NCBI GenBank assembly: GCA_009360885.1
Contig: SPEL01000001.1
Span: 186,001 to 250,000 of the forward strand
Source of the DNA: Sphingobium sp.
Lineage (GTDB): Bacteria; Pseudomonadota; Alphaproteobacteria; Sphingomonadales; Sphingomonadaceae
Length of the DNA stretch: 64,000 bases
Direction of reading: 5' to 3'
Part shown: positions 35,863 to 45,085 of the stretch, one piece after another
How positions within the stretch are numbered: the first letter of the stretch is position 1
Layout: every line of letters starts with the position of its first letter
Position numbers and translations under genes: made by a program
Notes under the pieces: generated by a model
Told to the model about the DNA's origin: nothing
What the model saw: the letters and a program-made list of their open reading frames with translations, nothing else
The model's database searches: none

Positions 35863-36120
35863 ATGAACGAAAATCAATCTCAGCCTTGGTTCTCTCATAA
35901 AAAGCGCGGATATGGTGCAGGATTGCCAATTACATGGCAAGGTTGGGTTGCGATTTTATCATATGTTTTATTAGTGACTGTGGCGTCTATTGCACCAATT
36001 TTTGTTTTCAACAGCTCGGTTATTGCTCTTGTCGTTGGCCTGATTTGCATTGTATTGGTTACAGTGCCGTTTCTGATTATTTGCGCTAGAAAAACTGATG
36101 GCGGGTGGCGCTGGCGATAG
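35863..36120 (+). CDS. Small membrane protein of unknown function, 85 aa
   Basis: The product has a polar N-terminus (WFSHKKRGYGAGLPITWQGW), two hydrophobic helices (about residues 28-47 and 50-70) and a basic Trp/Arg-rich tail (KTDGGWRWR). I recall similar small proteins with a GxGLPxxWQGW start and GGWRWR end in alphaproteobacteria, all uncharacterised. GGAAATGG lies directly upstream of the ATG. It stands alone between the methyltransferase-like gene and the signalling operon. No function can be assigned. Confidence 0.72.
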   Translation: MNENQSQPWFSHKKRGYGAGLPITWQGWVAILSYVLLVTVASIAPIFVFNSSVIALVVGLICIVLVTVPFLIICARKTDGGWRWR

Positions 36121-36396
36121 GAGCCAGCCCGGCGTAATCTAAACCCACCTCGGTCACAGTGCCCGAAATGGTGTCTGACCGGTATGAGAACTGTGCATCC
36201 GGGTAATAGCTGATCCTGCATAATTACTATGTAAGGCGTAATCTGATCTCGTTTGTGCGCGGGAAATGCGCCCCTGCTATGATTAGGTCCTGACCCCATA
36301 TGATTTAATGCGCAATTCGCTTTTGTTCATAAATGAAAAATCTGATTTACCATTTTACAACATATTGATGGCATTATGGTTTCCAGAGAGGCGGTT

Positions 36397-36789
36397 ATGC
36401 GTATGGCGTTGTTGATGGCTTTACACCCCTGCTGGCTCAGGGCGAAACATGATGCTGATTATACGATCGACAAACCGACGATGCGGGATGTCCTCCCTGC
36501 GTTGTTTTTGCTGATGATCGGCATTTTCGGATTGGCGGCTGCGACCTTGTTTTCTGTGCCTACCGGTCCGCAATATGTTGTTATCACGGCTCCCGGCTCC
36601 TCTCTGGCGGAGACAATATCGGTCATCGCACACGCACAAGGCGGCATTGTTTCTACGGGACGATATTCAAACATCGTCGTCGCGGCGTCTGATCGTCCGG
36701 ATTTCGTACAATCTTTGCGCCGCGCAGGGGCATGGCTGGTCGTCAACCCTACGCAGATTAGCGGTTGTTATGGAAAGCAGTCATCATGA
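36397..36789 (+). CDS. Single-pass membrane protein coupled to histidine kinase
   Basis: A 130-aa protein if started at ATG 36397, which follows GAGAGGCGG; ATG 36376 would add seven residues. One transmembrane helix ([18 protein letters not shown]) is followed by an approximately 80-residue probable periplasmic domain ([20 protein letters not shown] onward). Its stop overlaps the kinase start by 4 bp (ATGA), so the two are translationally coupled, which suggests a stoichiometric partner such as a sensory or modulating subunit. No named family recognised. Confidence 0.75.
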   Translation: MRMALLMALHPCWLRAKHDADYTIDKPTMRDVLPALFLLMIGIFGLAAATLFSVPTGPQYVVITAPGSSLAETISVIAHAQGGIVSTGRYSNIVVAASDRPDFVQSLRRAGAWLVVNPTQISGCYGKQSS

Positions 36790-39617
36790 ATGCAGAGTTG
36801 GATAAACTAAGGCAGCATTTTGGCGGCTTTCTGGTGTTTCTATTCTGGGGGCATGTGCCGTTATTAGCGCTGATTGCGGCGCTGACGGGCCATTCCATCA
36901 TGGCAGCAGCAGGGGCGGCGGCGTTTCTGGCTGTCGCTTATCATGTCCATTGGTTTTTTTATGGCACCAGACCGGTAACGCGCTATGTTTCTGCCGTGGC
37001 GCTGATGGGCGAACCGGCGCTGCTTCTTTACATGCTGAATGGCCATTTATGGCAGATGGACATGCACATGTATTTCTTTGCGATGCTTGCCCTGATTATC
37101 GCATGGTGTGACTGGCGCGCTATATTAGTCGGGGCCGTCACGGTCGCTGCGCATCACCTCATTCTGCTCTATGCGCTACCTTATGCTGTTTTCTCGGTAG
37201 AAGGATCACTGGCGCGCGTTATGTTGCATGCGGTGATTGTCGCCTTTCAGACATTGGTGCTGGTCTGGTTCAGCAATATGTTGGCGGGCAGCTTTGCCCG
37301 GATCAGCCAGATGAGCGACGAAATTCTGGCCAAGAATGAAGCGCTGGAAATACGCACACAGGAAGCCGAGCAAGCCAATAAAGCAAAAAGCCTGTTTCTG
37401 GCGAATATGAGCCATGAAATACGTACCCCGATGAATGCTATATTGGGATTTTGTCATTTAGTACTGCGGACGGACCTTAGCCAAAAACAACATGATTATA
37501 TCAGTAAAATAAATAATGCTGGCCAGTCATTGCTCCGCCTTGTGAATGACATACTTGATTTTTCCAAGAATGAGGCTGGCAAACTTAAGCTGGAAAAGCG
37601 TGCTTTTAATCCGCACCGGGCGATTAAGGAGCAAATACAACTGATTGAAAAGGTAGCCGCCGAGAAAGGCGTGACCTTATATGAGATCATTAGTGATGAC
37701 CTGCCGACCAGCCTGATAGGCGATGAGTTGCGGTTTAATCAGGTCGTCCTCAATCTGCTCAGCAATGCTGTGAAATTTTCCCCACAAGGTAAGGTGAGAA
37801 TTAGCGCGGACCTGCTTTCTGAAAAGGATGGCAATCTGGTTGTTCAGGTTTCGGTGGCGGATACAGGGCTAGGAATGACGAAGCAGCAACAGGCATCGCT
37901 CTTTGATTCCTTCACACAGGCGGATAGTTCGACGACGCGCCGCTTTGGGGGAACAGGTCTGGGGCTTGCGATCTGCAAACAGATTGTTGCGCTGATGGGT
38001 GGGCAGATCAGCGTGCAAAGTGCGCCCGGTCAGGGTAGCCAGTTCAGTTTTACGGCAGTGATGGAACGCGGCGATGAGGCAGAAGCTCTTGCTGCGCCTT
38101 GCCCGGAAAACCTCACTTCTTTGCGGGTTCTGGCCGCAGATGATAATTCTGCTGCGCGGGAAATTATCGAAGAAGTTTTTGCGGCATGGAACATGACGGT
38201 TGATCTTGTTTCATCCGGCAAAGAGGTGATAGCTGCGCTGGAAATGGCGGCGGCGTCAGGCAGGCCTTATGATCTGGTTCTGCTGGATTGGAAAATGCCG
38301 GGTATGGATGGCATTGCCACTATTGATGCAATGCGGGCCATCTCCTCTCTGGATAATATGCCGCTTACGCTGGTGGTTACCGCTTATAATGCAGATGAGC
38401 TAACGACGGAAATTAATCAGGCGGATATCTCGGCTATTCTGCCAAAGCCGCTTGATCCTGCTCGATTGCTGGAAACGATTGCCGCTCTGTTCCCACAGGC
38501 GGGAGAGAATGTTGAAGCAGATTCTTCCTCTGATGATAATGGGACCCCCATGGTGGTGCCGCCGTTACAGGGGCTAACCGTGTTGCTGGTCGAAGATAAT
38601 GACATCAACCGGGAAATTGCTCTTGAATTGCTGATCGACGCAGGCCTGCAGGTGGATTGTGCCGAAAATGGGCGGATCGCCTGCGATAAGGTATCACAGC
38701 AAGGCGCCCATTATGCTGCGGTGTTGATGGATGTTCAGATGCCGGAAATGGATGGCATCAGCGCCACCAAAGTCATTCGGCAGCAATGGCCAGCAGATAT
38801 TCTGCCTATCATTGCCTTGACCGCCCATGCCTATGAAGAGGAAAAGCGGCGCTGTTCCGATGCAGGCATGAACGATCATATATCAAAGCCTGTATCGCCC
38901 GCACAACTGGTGCAAACCCTGAATAAATGGCTGCGCCAGAAGGATGTGAAGGATAAAGGAGCCGCGCCGGTTTCTGATATTCCTCCCCCGCCATCGGAAT
39001 TACCCGACAGCCTGCCTCCCTTTGATCTCATTGCGGCGCTCGCCCGTGTTAATGGCAAAAAGGCCCTGCTGCGTAAGCTGATAATGAGCTTTGGCCAGAA
39101 TTATACTGATACGGTGCAGAGCCTCCGGGGCTATTATGACACGGGTGCCTATGCGGATGCCCGTCGTCTGGCGCATACATTAAAGGGTGTTGCCGGATCA
39201 TTAGGGCTGGCGGATATTTATGAGAACGCCGGATCGCTGGAAAACGCTTTCGCACAAGGAAAGCTGGGGGATGTGCCCTCTGCTCTTGATCGGCTGGCAA
39301 CGCTGATGGGCCCAGCAATTCGCGCCGCAAATTCCCTGCAACCACAGTCTCTACCGGCCGTGTCGGCGCTTGCTCCCTCTGCTAATGAAGGTGAAATCAG
39401 CGCGGCCCTCGCCCATTTGCGGGGGCAGATAGAACGTCGTGCTCTGGGAGCGAGATCAGGATTTGCAGCGCTGGCGAAGGCGATGGGTTTTTCGGATGAT
39501 GAAAGAAATGCCCATCCCATAAATTTGGCCCTTGAAAAGCTGGATTATGACACGGCGCTGAATTTGCTCGATGCCGGAATGACCTCTCCTCACTCTGTTT
39601 CAAAACACGGGCAATGA
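36786..39617 (+). CDS. Hybrid sensor histidine kinase (HisKA-HATPase-REC-REC-HPt)
   Basis: A 943-aa protein from ATG 36786. Residues 1-165 form a multi-helix membrane sensor with HMYFFA (94-99), CDWR (108-111) and HH (123-124), a module also seen in chemoreceptors of this group. Then HisKA with H210 (SHEIRTPMN), HATPase_c ([10 protein letters not shown]), REC1 with D501 ([11 protein letters not shown]), REC2 with D649 ([11 protein letters not shown]) and an HPt domain with H797 ([13 protein letters not shown]). All phospho-acceptors for a full His-Asp-His relay are present. It overlaps the upstream membrane protein and the downstream GGDEF response regulator by 4 bp each; the latter is the natural output. 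Confidence 0.93.
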   Translation: MNAELDKLRQHFGGFLVFLFWGHVPLLALIAALTGHSIMAAAGAAAFLAVAYHVHWFFYGTRPVTRYVSAVALMGEPALLLYMLNGHLWQMDMHMYFFAMLALIIAWCDWRAILVGAVTVAAHHLILLYALPYAVFSVEGSLARVMLHAVIVAFQTLVLVWFSNMLAGSFARISQMSDEILAKNEALEIRTQEAEQANKAKSLFLANMSHEIRTPMNAILGFCHLVLRTDLSQKQHDYISKINNAGQSLLRLVNDILDFSKNEAGKLKLEKRAFNPHRAIKEQIQLIEKVAAEKGVTLYEIISDDLPTSLIGDELRFNQVVLNLLSNAVKFSPQGKVRISADLLSEKDGNLVVQVSVADTGLGMTKQQQASLFDSFTQADSSTTRRFGGTGLGLAICKQIVALMGGQISVQSAPGQGSQFSFTAVMERGDEAEALAAPCPENLTSLRVLAADDNSAAREIIEEVFAAWNMTVDLVSSGKEVIAALEMAAASGRPYDLVLLDWKMPGMDGIATIDAMRAISSLDNMPLTLVVTAYNADELTTEINQADISAILPKPLDPARLLETIAALFPQAGENVEADSSSDDNGTPMVVPPLQGLTVLLVEDNDINREIALELLIDAGLQVDCAENGRIACDKVSQQGAHYAAVLMDVQMPEMDGISATKVIRQQWPADILPIIALTAHAYEEEKRRCSDAGMNDHISKPVSPAQLVQTLNKWLRQKDVKDKGAAPVSDIPPPPSELPDSLPPFDLIAALARVNGKKALLRKLIMSFGQNYTDTVQSLRGYYDTGAYADARRLAHTLKGVAGSLGLADIYENAGSLENAFAQGKLGDVPSALDRLATLMGPAIRAANSLQPQSLPAVSALAPSANEGEISAALAHLRGQIERRALGARSGFAALAKAMGFSDDERNAHPINLALEKLDYDTALNLLDAGMTSPHSVSKHGQ

Positions 39618-40537
39618 CCATGACAAGAGACAAAGCCATTATCCTGATCGTCGATGATGAAATCTCTAATATCGAGATTATGAACGCGACGCTGGAGGAT
39701 GAGTATGAAATATGCTTTTCCACATCGGGAGAGCAGGCGCTGCAAACGGCGCGCACCGTCATGCCCGACCTGATATTGCTGGATATCATCATGCCCGGCA
39801 TGGATGGGTTTGAAACCTGTCAGGAACTAAAGAGAGACCCTTTGCTGGCGGATGTGCCGGTGATTTTCACCACCGGGCTGCATGATGTTGAAGATGAAGC
39901 CCGCGGGTTGGCGCTGGGGGCGATTGATTATGTGACGAAACCGATACAGGCCGCGACTTTGCGCATTCGGGTCAACAATCATATCGAATTAAAACGATTG
40001 CGGGATCAGCTCGCTGAAATTGCAATTACCGATGCCCTGACCGGCCTTAGCAATCGCCGTCATATGGAACAAAAGCTGATGACGGAGGCAAGCCGACTGG
40101 CCCGGACGGAAAGCTGGCTTTCCGTTATCATGCTGGACATTGATTTCTTCAAATCATTCAATGACGCTTATGGTCACCCCGCCGGCGACAGATGCATCGC
40201 TATGGTCGCATCGGCGCTTAATCGCGCAGTAAAGAGGTCGTCCGATCTGTGCGCGCGTTATGGTGGCGAGGAATTTGCCTGTATTCTGCCTGATACGGCC
40301 CCGGATGCCGCACATCAGATCGCAGAAGACATTCGAAATCAGGTTGTGTCCCTTAATATCCCGCATTCGCATTCTGCCGTGCAATCTTATGTAACGGTCA
40401 GTATTGGTGTTGCCAGCGGCATTTGCCTGCCCGGTACGTCGCCTGATATGTGGACAAATCTGGCTGACCAGCAACTCTATAAGAGCAAAGTAAATGGTCG
40501 GAATCAGATTAATGGCACGATCATAGCAATAGGCTGA
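39614..40537 (+). CDS. Response regulator with GGDEF diguanylate cyclase domain
   Basis: A 307-aa protein. The N-terminal REC domain has D14/D15 and phospho-acceptor D57 ([13 protein letters not shown]); the C-terminal GGDEF domain has the active-site GGEEF at 217-221 and an I-site RSSD at 208-211, five residues before it. It should make cyclic di-GMP when phosphorylated, with product inhibition. Its start overlaps the kinase stop (ATGA), so the HPt domain of that kinase is the likely phosphate donor. Outputs could include adhesion or motility; the surface protein genes at 49.9 kb are one speculative target. Confidence 0.92.
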   Translation: MTMTRDKAIILIVDDEISNIEIMNATLEDEYEICFSTSGEQALQTARTVMPDLILLDIIMPGMDGFETCQELKRDPLLADVPVIFTTGLHDVEDEARGLALGAIDYVTKPIQAATLRIRVNNHIELKRLRDQLAEIAITDALTGLSNRRHMEQKLMTEASRLARTESWLSVIMLDIDFFKSFNDAYGHPAGDRCIAMVASALNRAVKRSSDLCARYGGEEFACILPDTAPDAAHQIAEDIRNQVVSLNIPHSHSAVQSYVTVSIGVASGICLPGTSPDMWTNLADQQLYKSKVNGRNQINGTIIAIG

Positions 40538-40886
40538 ATGTTGCCAGATAAGATGCCGGATTGAGGCCCGTTGGAAATACGCTCTGACTAGCCGTTTAGT
40601 GTCGATCTGCGTTCGGCAGAACAAGGTCGTTTCCCGAAGTTATAGCGTCCTGACACCTGCCATGCCTTTGTAATCAAATGAAGGCATTGGCATCGGTTCG
40701 CCGCATGATCCGCTCTGATCCTCCCACTAGTAATGATGGCGTTGGAACCGCGTCAGCACCCAAAAGTTTCGCCCCAGCAGTCAGGGTGATGATGCCGGTC
40801 TGGCGGTCGAATCCGTAACCACGGAAGGGGCCAGATGGGTCGCGATATGTGCCGGGCTGGCTGTAATAGTTTGAAGGAACACTATA
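40538..40886. other. Intergenic region before OmpA-like gene
   Basis: No gene is supported. TTGGAAATACGCTCTG (40571-40586) is identical to 34691-34706. A minus-strand frame is open over about 40690-40970 but has no start codon or ribosome site. The promoter of the OmpA-like gene must be here but was not identified. Confidence 0.5.
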
Positions 40887-41783
40887 ATGGATATTCTTTT
40901 CAGAGGGGCCAATATCAGAGGGGCAGGGGTTCGCCTGATTGGTGCTATGCTGGCCGTATCAGCACCGGTGGCCGTGTTTGCGCAGCAACCGAACCAGACC
41001 GGTGGTGGAGAGCAGATTACCGTCGAGGGTACGCCACCGTCGGATTTGTCCGGATTGCCGAAGGGGCCTGAAATTGAGGGCTTTATCTCTGCGCGCAAGG
41101 GCAATCGTATGCAGATCACGGGCGCAGATCAGAATAGCACAGTGATATTTCTAAGCGATAGCACCGAAATTCGTGGCCGTGGTGGGTTTCTGGGCCTTGG
41201 CCGAACGGCGCTTGTTTCCGACTCTTTGCTGAATGGTTTGCCGGTTACGGTTGAAACCGTGGAATGGAGCGAGGGGCTGGTCGCGAGCCGGGTCAGGTTG
41301 AAGAATAATGATCTGGAAACCGCGTCAATGATCCGGCACGGTACGGCTCAGGGCTTTGCTGAACAGACGGCGGCAACAGAGGCGCTGCGTGGGCGCATGG
41401 CGACGATTGACCAATATAATATCAAACGCACCACCAATGTATATTTTGATACCGGCAAATGGCGTCTGTCGGGTCAGGCAGAAGCGGACCTGTGTGATAC
41501 GGTGAGAGAAGCCGAAGGTGTGGATAATGCCTTGTTGCTGGTCGTGGGATATACCGATTCCGTCGGGGATGAGGATTATAACCAGACGCTGAGTGAGAGG
41601 CGCGCAGGCCGCGTCGTTAATTATTTGCAGCAGCAATGCCGGTGGGCACCCTTCCGCATGCTGACCCCGACCGGAATGGCTGAGGCAGATCCGCAGGCGG
41701 ACAACCAAACAGCCGAAGGCAGAGCGCAGAACCGTCGTGTTTCGGTCAATATTCTGGTCAGCAAAGCGGTTGATGGCTTGTAA
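40887..41783 (+). CDS. OmpA-family peptidoglycan-binding protein
   Basis: A 298-aa exported protein (signal peptide ending AVFAQQ, about residue 33). A central domain of about 100 aa (EGFISARKGNRMQITG onward) looks like a small beta domain. The C-terminal OmpA domain has NVYFDTGKWRL, VGYTDSVGDEDYN and LSERRAGRVVNYL, the residues that grip peptidoglycan. It has no N-terminal eight-strand barrel and no lipobox, so it is probably periplasmic. AAGGA lies nine bases upstream of the ATG. It may tether or sense the cell wall. Confidence 0.88.
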   Translation: MDILFRGANIRGAGVRLIGAMLAVSAPVAVFAQQPNQTGGGEQITVEGTPPSDLSGLPKGPEIEGFISARKGNRMQITGADQNSTVIFLSDSTEIRGRGGFLGLGRTALVSDSLLNGLPVTVETVEWSEGLVASRVRLKNNDLETASMIRHGTAQGFAEQTAATEALRGRMATIDQYNIKRTTNVYFDTGKWRLSGQAEADLCDTVREAEGVDNALLLVVGYTDSVGDEDYNQTLSERRAGRVVNYLQQQCRWAPFRMLTPTGMAEADPQADNQTAEGRAQNRRVSVNILVSKAVDGL

Positions 41784-41790
41784 AATATAT

Positions 41791-41812
41791 GGGGTGGGCC
41801 TTGGCTCACCCC
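41791..41812 (+). terminator. Hairpin after OmpA-like gene
   Basis: GGGGTG (41791-41796) pairs with CACCCC (41807-41812), with further inner pairing, 7 bases after the stop; GATTCTT follows. A plausible weak terminator. Confidence 0.5.
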
Positions 41813-41899
41813 GATTCTTATGTGAGAGGCGCTGATGAAAAATTTGAGAAATCCGAAATTTAAAAACAGTTCTGTATAGATCCGCCAAATCAATTGTAC

Positions 41900-42826
41900 T
41901 TATGAAGTCGCCTTCCGAACGGGCGGTATCATGCTGCATATATCTGCACCATCTGCAGATATGGTGAAGAAAGAATCCAGTCGATGGCTGCGTGCTTGAA
42001 CATATTGGTCAAATGATGGGCTTAAGGTGTCTAATACCTCATATGCCGTCTGTTCGTGCCGAGGCAGTTCGCTCATCAACCTTATACTCTGTATCGTCCC
42101 GGCAGGTGGGTCTGTCTCGCTAATATATCCCATTGGCGCACTGCCACGCGGCATGGTCGCGATATAGTGCATGCCTTCAATCACCCGGCCCACTACCGCA
42201 AGATTACGATCCATATGGCGGGGCGGCTGGCCAATTGCTATGTATAATTCGGTCCCGTTACCGGTATCGGGGGCATAGTCCCGCCCCACACCCAATGTGC
42301 CATAACAATGGGTGAACCACGCCGTGTTCCCGTTGCTCGCGGCAGGAAAATCACCCACCATTCCAACATCCGGGGCATAGCTGTCCCGCGATTTCACCGG
42401 ACGATAGCCACTGTTTGAACGAGGGAATTCATAGGATTGCCGGGGATGCGCTACGGCCCCTTTCGGCAGAGCGCGCGCCGACGAAGGGGTGCCCCACTGG
42501 ACGACATAATTATCCTGCACTCGTGTGATTGCTATATTATCCCACCAATGCGCGCGTGCCAGCGCCACCACATTGTTACGATGCTGATTGCTAATCTGTT
42601 TGGGCGTCAATTCAATGATGACGCGTTTATCATTCCCCAAATCCATAACGAGCAGGTCATCCGCCGCTATCGCCCTCCAATCGCTTTTGGGCGCCTGGGC
42701 GACAATCTCACCGGGGGTTTTGCCTTCAGCCGGTGTTGTGGCCGCACCCGCTGTGGCGGCTTGTCCGGCAGGTGACAGGCTCCCGCCGAACAGCATCAAT
42801 GTGATAAGGCTTGCCTTCTTCAGCAT
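41900..42826 (-). CDS. Periplasmic cyclophilin-type peptidyl-prolyl isomerase
   Basis: A 308-aa protein with a signal peptide (MLKKASLITLMLFGGSLSPAG, cleavage near GQAAT). The cyclophilin core follows: VVALARAHWWDNIAITRVQDNYVVQWG, in pieces, then FTHCYGTLGVGRD and LAVVGRVIEGM. It should catalyse proline isomerisation in folding of exported proteins. It is larger than minimal cyclophilins because of inserts between the core strands and a C-terminal helix extension. It lies 48 bp downstream of the TonB receptor gene on the same strand. Confidence 0.88.
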   Translation of the reverse strand: MLKKASLITLMLFGGSLSPAGQAATAGAATTPAEGKTPGEIVAQAPKSDWRAIAADDLLVMDLGNDKRVIIELTPKQISNQHRNNVVALARAHWWDNIAITRVQDNYVVQWGTPSSARALPKGAVAHPRQSYEFPRSNSGYRPVKSRDSYAPDVGMVGDFPAASNGNTAWFTHCYGTLGVGRDYAPDTGNGTELYIAIGQPPRHMDRNLAVVGRVIEGMHYIATMPRGSAPMGYISETDPPAGTIQSIRLMSELPRHEQTAYEVLDTLSPSFDQYVQARSHRLDSFFTISADGADICSMIPPVRKATS

Positions 42827-42874
42827 ATCAACGTCCCCATGGTAGCGTCTGCTGAAGTAGCAAGCGCAGGCATA

Positions 42875-44980
42875 TTAATAATGATAGCCTAAGCGTATGC
42901 CAATGGTGCGGGGCCGATTACGGTACACGCCATATTCTGTTGGCAGACGCTGGAACAAGGCTGCGGCCTTGTTGGTGAGGTTATCCACAAACAGTTCAGC
43001 GTTCCATCCCTGAGCATCCAACCCGGCCCGCACATTAACAAGCGTATATTTGCCGGATTTGAGGATATTATCGCCCAATTCAGGAAACTGGCCGGTATGT
43101 TCGTAATCTGCACGGATGCGACCCGTCAGACCATCTCCTACTGGCATGGAATATTGCGCGAAAAAGCTATATTTCCAGTTAGGGATTTTAGGCAGGGTAT
43201 TCCCCTTTTTGCCTTCATAAGGCGTATCGCTGGTGAATACCGGGTCTGTGTAATTCCCTGCCGAACCGATGGAAAATCCCTGCGCCCAATTCGGGTTATA
43301 AGCAATATCCCATTCAACACCGCGTACGCGTGCTGTTGCAGCGTTCTGAACAAAGAACACAGACGGGCCAAGATCAGGTCGTGCAACGAAGGTCTGGAGG
43401 TTTTTCCAGTCGATCCAATAGGCCGCCAGATTAAGCGACAATTGACGATCAAACAGGCCCAGCTTGGTCCCGATTTCATAATTCCAGGTCGTATCTGGCG
43501 AGAATGTCACATCAACCCCGGGAATGGGGAAACGATTCACGCCCGGTGAGCGGAAACCTTTGCTGACGCTGCCATATACTGTTCCGACATCGGTTTTATA
43601 ACTGAGGACAAAGCGAGGAATGACACCATCAGCCTTAACGCGGTACAGATTGGCTGCGACATCATGCTCTTTATCTGTTTCACGGAACCAGCGCAGGCCA
43701 ACCGTCGCGGACAGACGAGGAACAAATTCATATTCGACCTCGCCAAATGCGGCGATCTGGCGGAAATCCTGATCGCGCGGCACGACCTCTACCGGGGTTG
43801 ACTGCGGATTAACCCTGAAGGTGTTGGTAAGGGAATCAAGCTGGAAGCTCTTATAATATCCCCCTAAAATCCAGTGCAGAGGTCCGCTGTCATCGGATGC
43901 CAGACGAACTTCCTGAGAGAAGCTCTTATAGGCATTGTCGGTATAGCTGATGCTGGAGGTCGCATTTGGGTTGGTTGCACGGTTGCCACGCGTTACCGAT
44001 GCCTGATCTGTATCACGACGGAAATAAGCCGTGGCAGATTGTAATGTTACGCCGCCAAAATCATAATCAATGACGCCGGAAAATTGTTTGAAACGATCCT
44101 TGAAATATTCCGGTGCTTCGTTTTTCTGCTTGAAGCTTTTTGCCGGCATATCGAGGCTTTCGACCGAAGGGCCACCCTGATTTATATCCTGATATAGGGC
44201 GGAAAGCTTGATAGAGAGTTCTTCTGTAGGTGTGAACAGCAATTTGCCGCGGATCATGCTGGTCTTGACGTCATTCACATCTTTGGTGCCGAGCGTCACA
44301 TTATCAATATAGCCCGATTCATAACGGTTGCCTGCCACCACGCGCAGCGCGAGCTTGTCTGTTATAATCGGCAGGTTAACCACCGCGCTGGCATCATAAT
44401 TGGTGCCACCACCATGGGTATCGGAAAGAACACCGTCAATCGCGGCGGATACGCGCGTGGTGTCCGGATCATTGGTGATATAGCGCAATGTACCCCCGAG
44501 GGAGTTTTCGCCATAAAGGGTGCCCTGCGGGCCACGCAGAACCTCAACACGGCTAAGATCATACAGCGCCAGGCTGGGCTGTGCAAAATTCACCGGGGAT
44601 GCGACCGGGGATTCATCGAGATAAATGCCGACGACGGAGACACCCGAAAATGTCGACACACCGCGAATCGTGATACGATTTTGACCTGCCCCCAGGTTGG
44701 AAAAATCGAGCCCCGGAACGGTCCGTGCGAAATCTTCAAAGTTCGTCGCACCGATGGTTTTCAGTGCTTCACCCGTCAGCGCAGAAATGGCCATAGGCAC
44801 ATCCTGCAGGCGCTGTTCGCGCTTTTGCGCCGTCACCATGATGGTATCGGTGCCATCGGACCGGGCATTTTCCGCCGTATCAGACTGACCATTTTGGGCC
44901 AGAGCCTGCACAGGAACGGATGCCAAACCAATAGCGAGCGCACCTAACGCGCAAAAATAACGATATTCTCGATTTCCCAT
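42875..44980 (-). CDS. TonB-dependent outer-membrane receptor
   Basis: A 701-aa receptor with a signal peptide ending at VQALAQN. The plug starts DTIMVTAQKREQ and has RVEVLRGPQGTLYGENSLGGTL; the barrel ends TIGIRLGYHY. It diverges from a Tat-exported amidohydrolase, and a 22-bp TetR-type palindrome (45017-45038) lies 37 bp before its start. The TetR gene is the second gene of the divergent unit, so receptor and amidohydrolase are probably induced together by their substrate. Confidence 0.92.
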   Translation of the reverse strand: MGNREYRYFCALGALAIGLASVPVQALAQNGQSDTAENARSDGTDTIMVTAQKREQRLQDVPMAISALTGEALKTIGATNFEDFARTVPGLDFSNLGAGQNRITIRGVSTFSGVSVVGIYLDESPVASPVNFAQPSLALYDLSRVEVLRGPQGTLYGENSLGGTLRYITNDPDTTRVSAAIDGVLSDTHGGGTNYDASAVVNLPIITDKLALRVVAGNRYESGYIDNVTLGTKDVNDVKTSMIRGKLLFTPTEELSIKLSALYQDINQGGPSVESLDMPAKSFKQKNEAPEYFKDRFKQFSGVIDYDFGGVTLQSATAYFRRDTDQASVTRGNRATNPNATSSISYTDNAYKSFSQEVRLASDDSGPLHWILGGYYKSFQLDSLTNTFRVNPQSTPVEVVPRDQDFRQIAAFGEVEYEFVPRLSATVGLRWFRETDKEHDVAANLYRVKADGVIPRFVLSYKTDVGTVYGSVSKGFRSPGVNRFPIPGVDVTFSPDTTWNYEIGTKLGLFDRQLSLNLAAYWIDWKNLQTFVARPDLGPSVFFVQNAATARVRGVEWDIAYNPNWAQGFSIGSAGNYTDPVFTSDTPYEGKKGNTLPKIPNWKYSFFAQYSMPVGDGLTGRIRADYEHTGQFPELGDNILKSGKYTLVNVRAGLDAQGWNAELFVDNLTNKAAALFQRLPTEYGVYRNRPRTIGIRLGYHY

Positions 44981-45016
44981 GATTAACCCCCTTGCTCACC
45001 TTATTACTAATTGTTT

Positions 45017-45038
45017 ACATACCGTTCGTCCGGTATGT
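45017..45038. promoter_or_regulatory. TetR-type operator ACATACCG-N6-CGGTATGT
   Basis: A perfect 8-bp inverted repeat with a 6-bp spacer lies in the 105-bp gap between the divergent TonB receptor and amidohydrolase genes, 48 bp before the latter. Arms with ACCG...CGGT are classic for TetR-family sites. The TetR gene at 46681 is the obvious candidate binder. Confidence 0.75.
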
Positions 45039-45085
45039 CAATATTATGACGCATGACGGGCATAGAAATAATCGGGGAATGAACA

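Noticed and set aside
40690-40970. Minus-strand open stretch with plausible amino-acid composition
   Set aside because: No start codon or ribosome site, it runs antisense into the OmpA-like gene, and I recognise no family.
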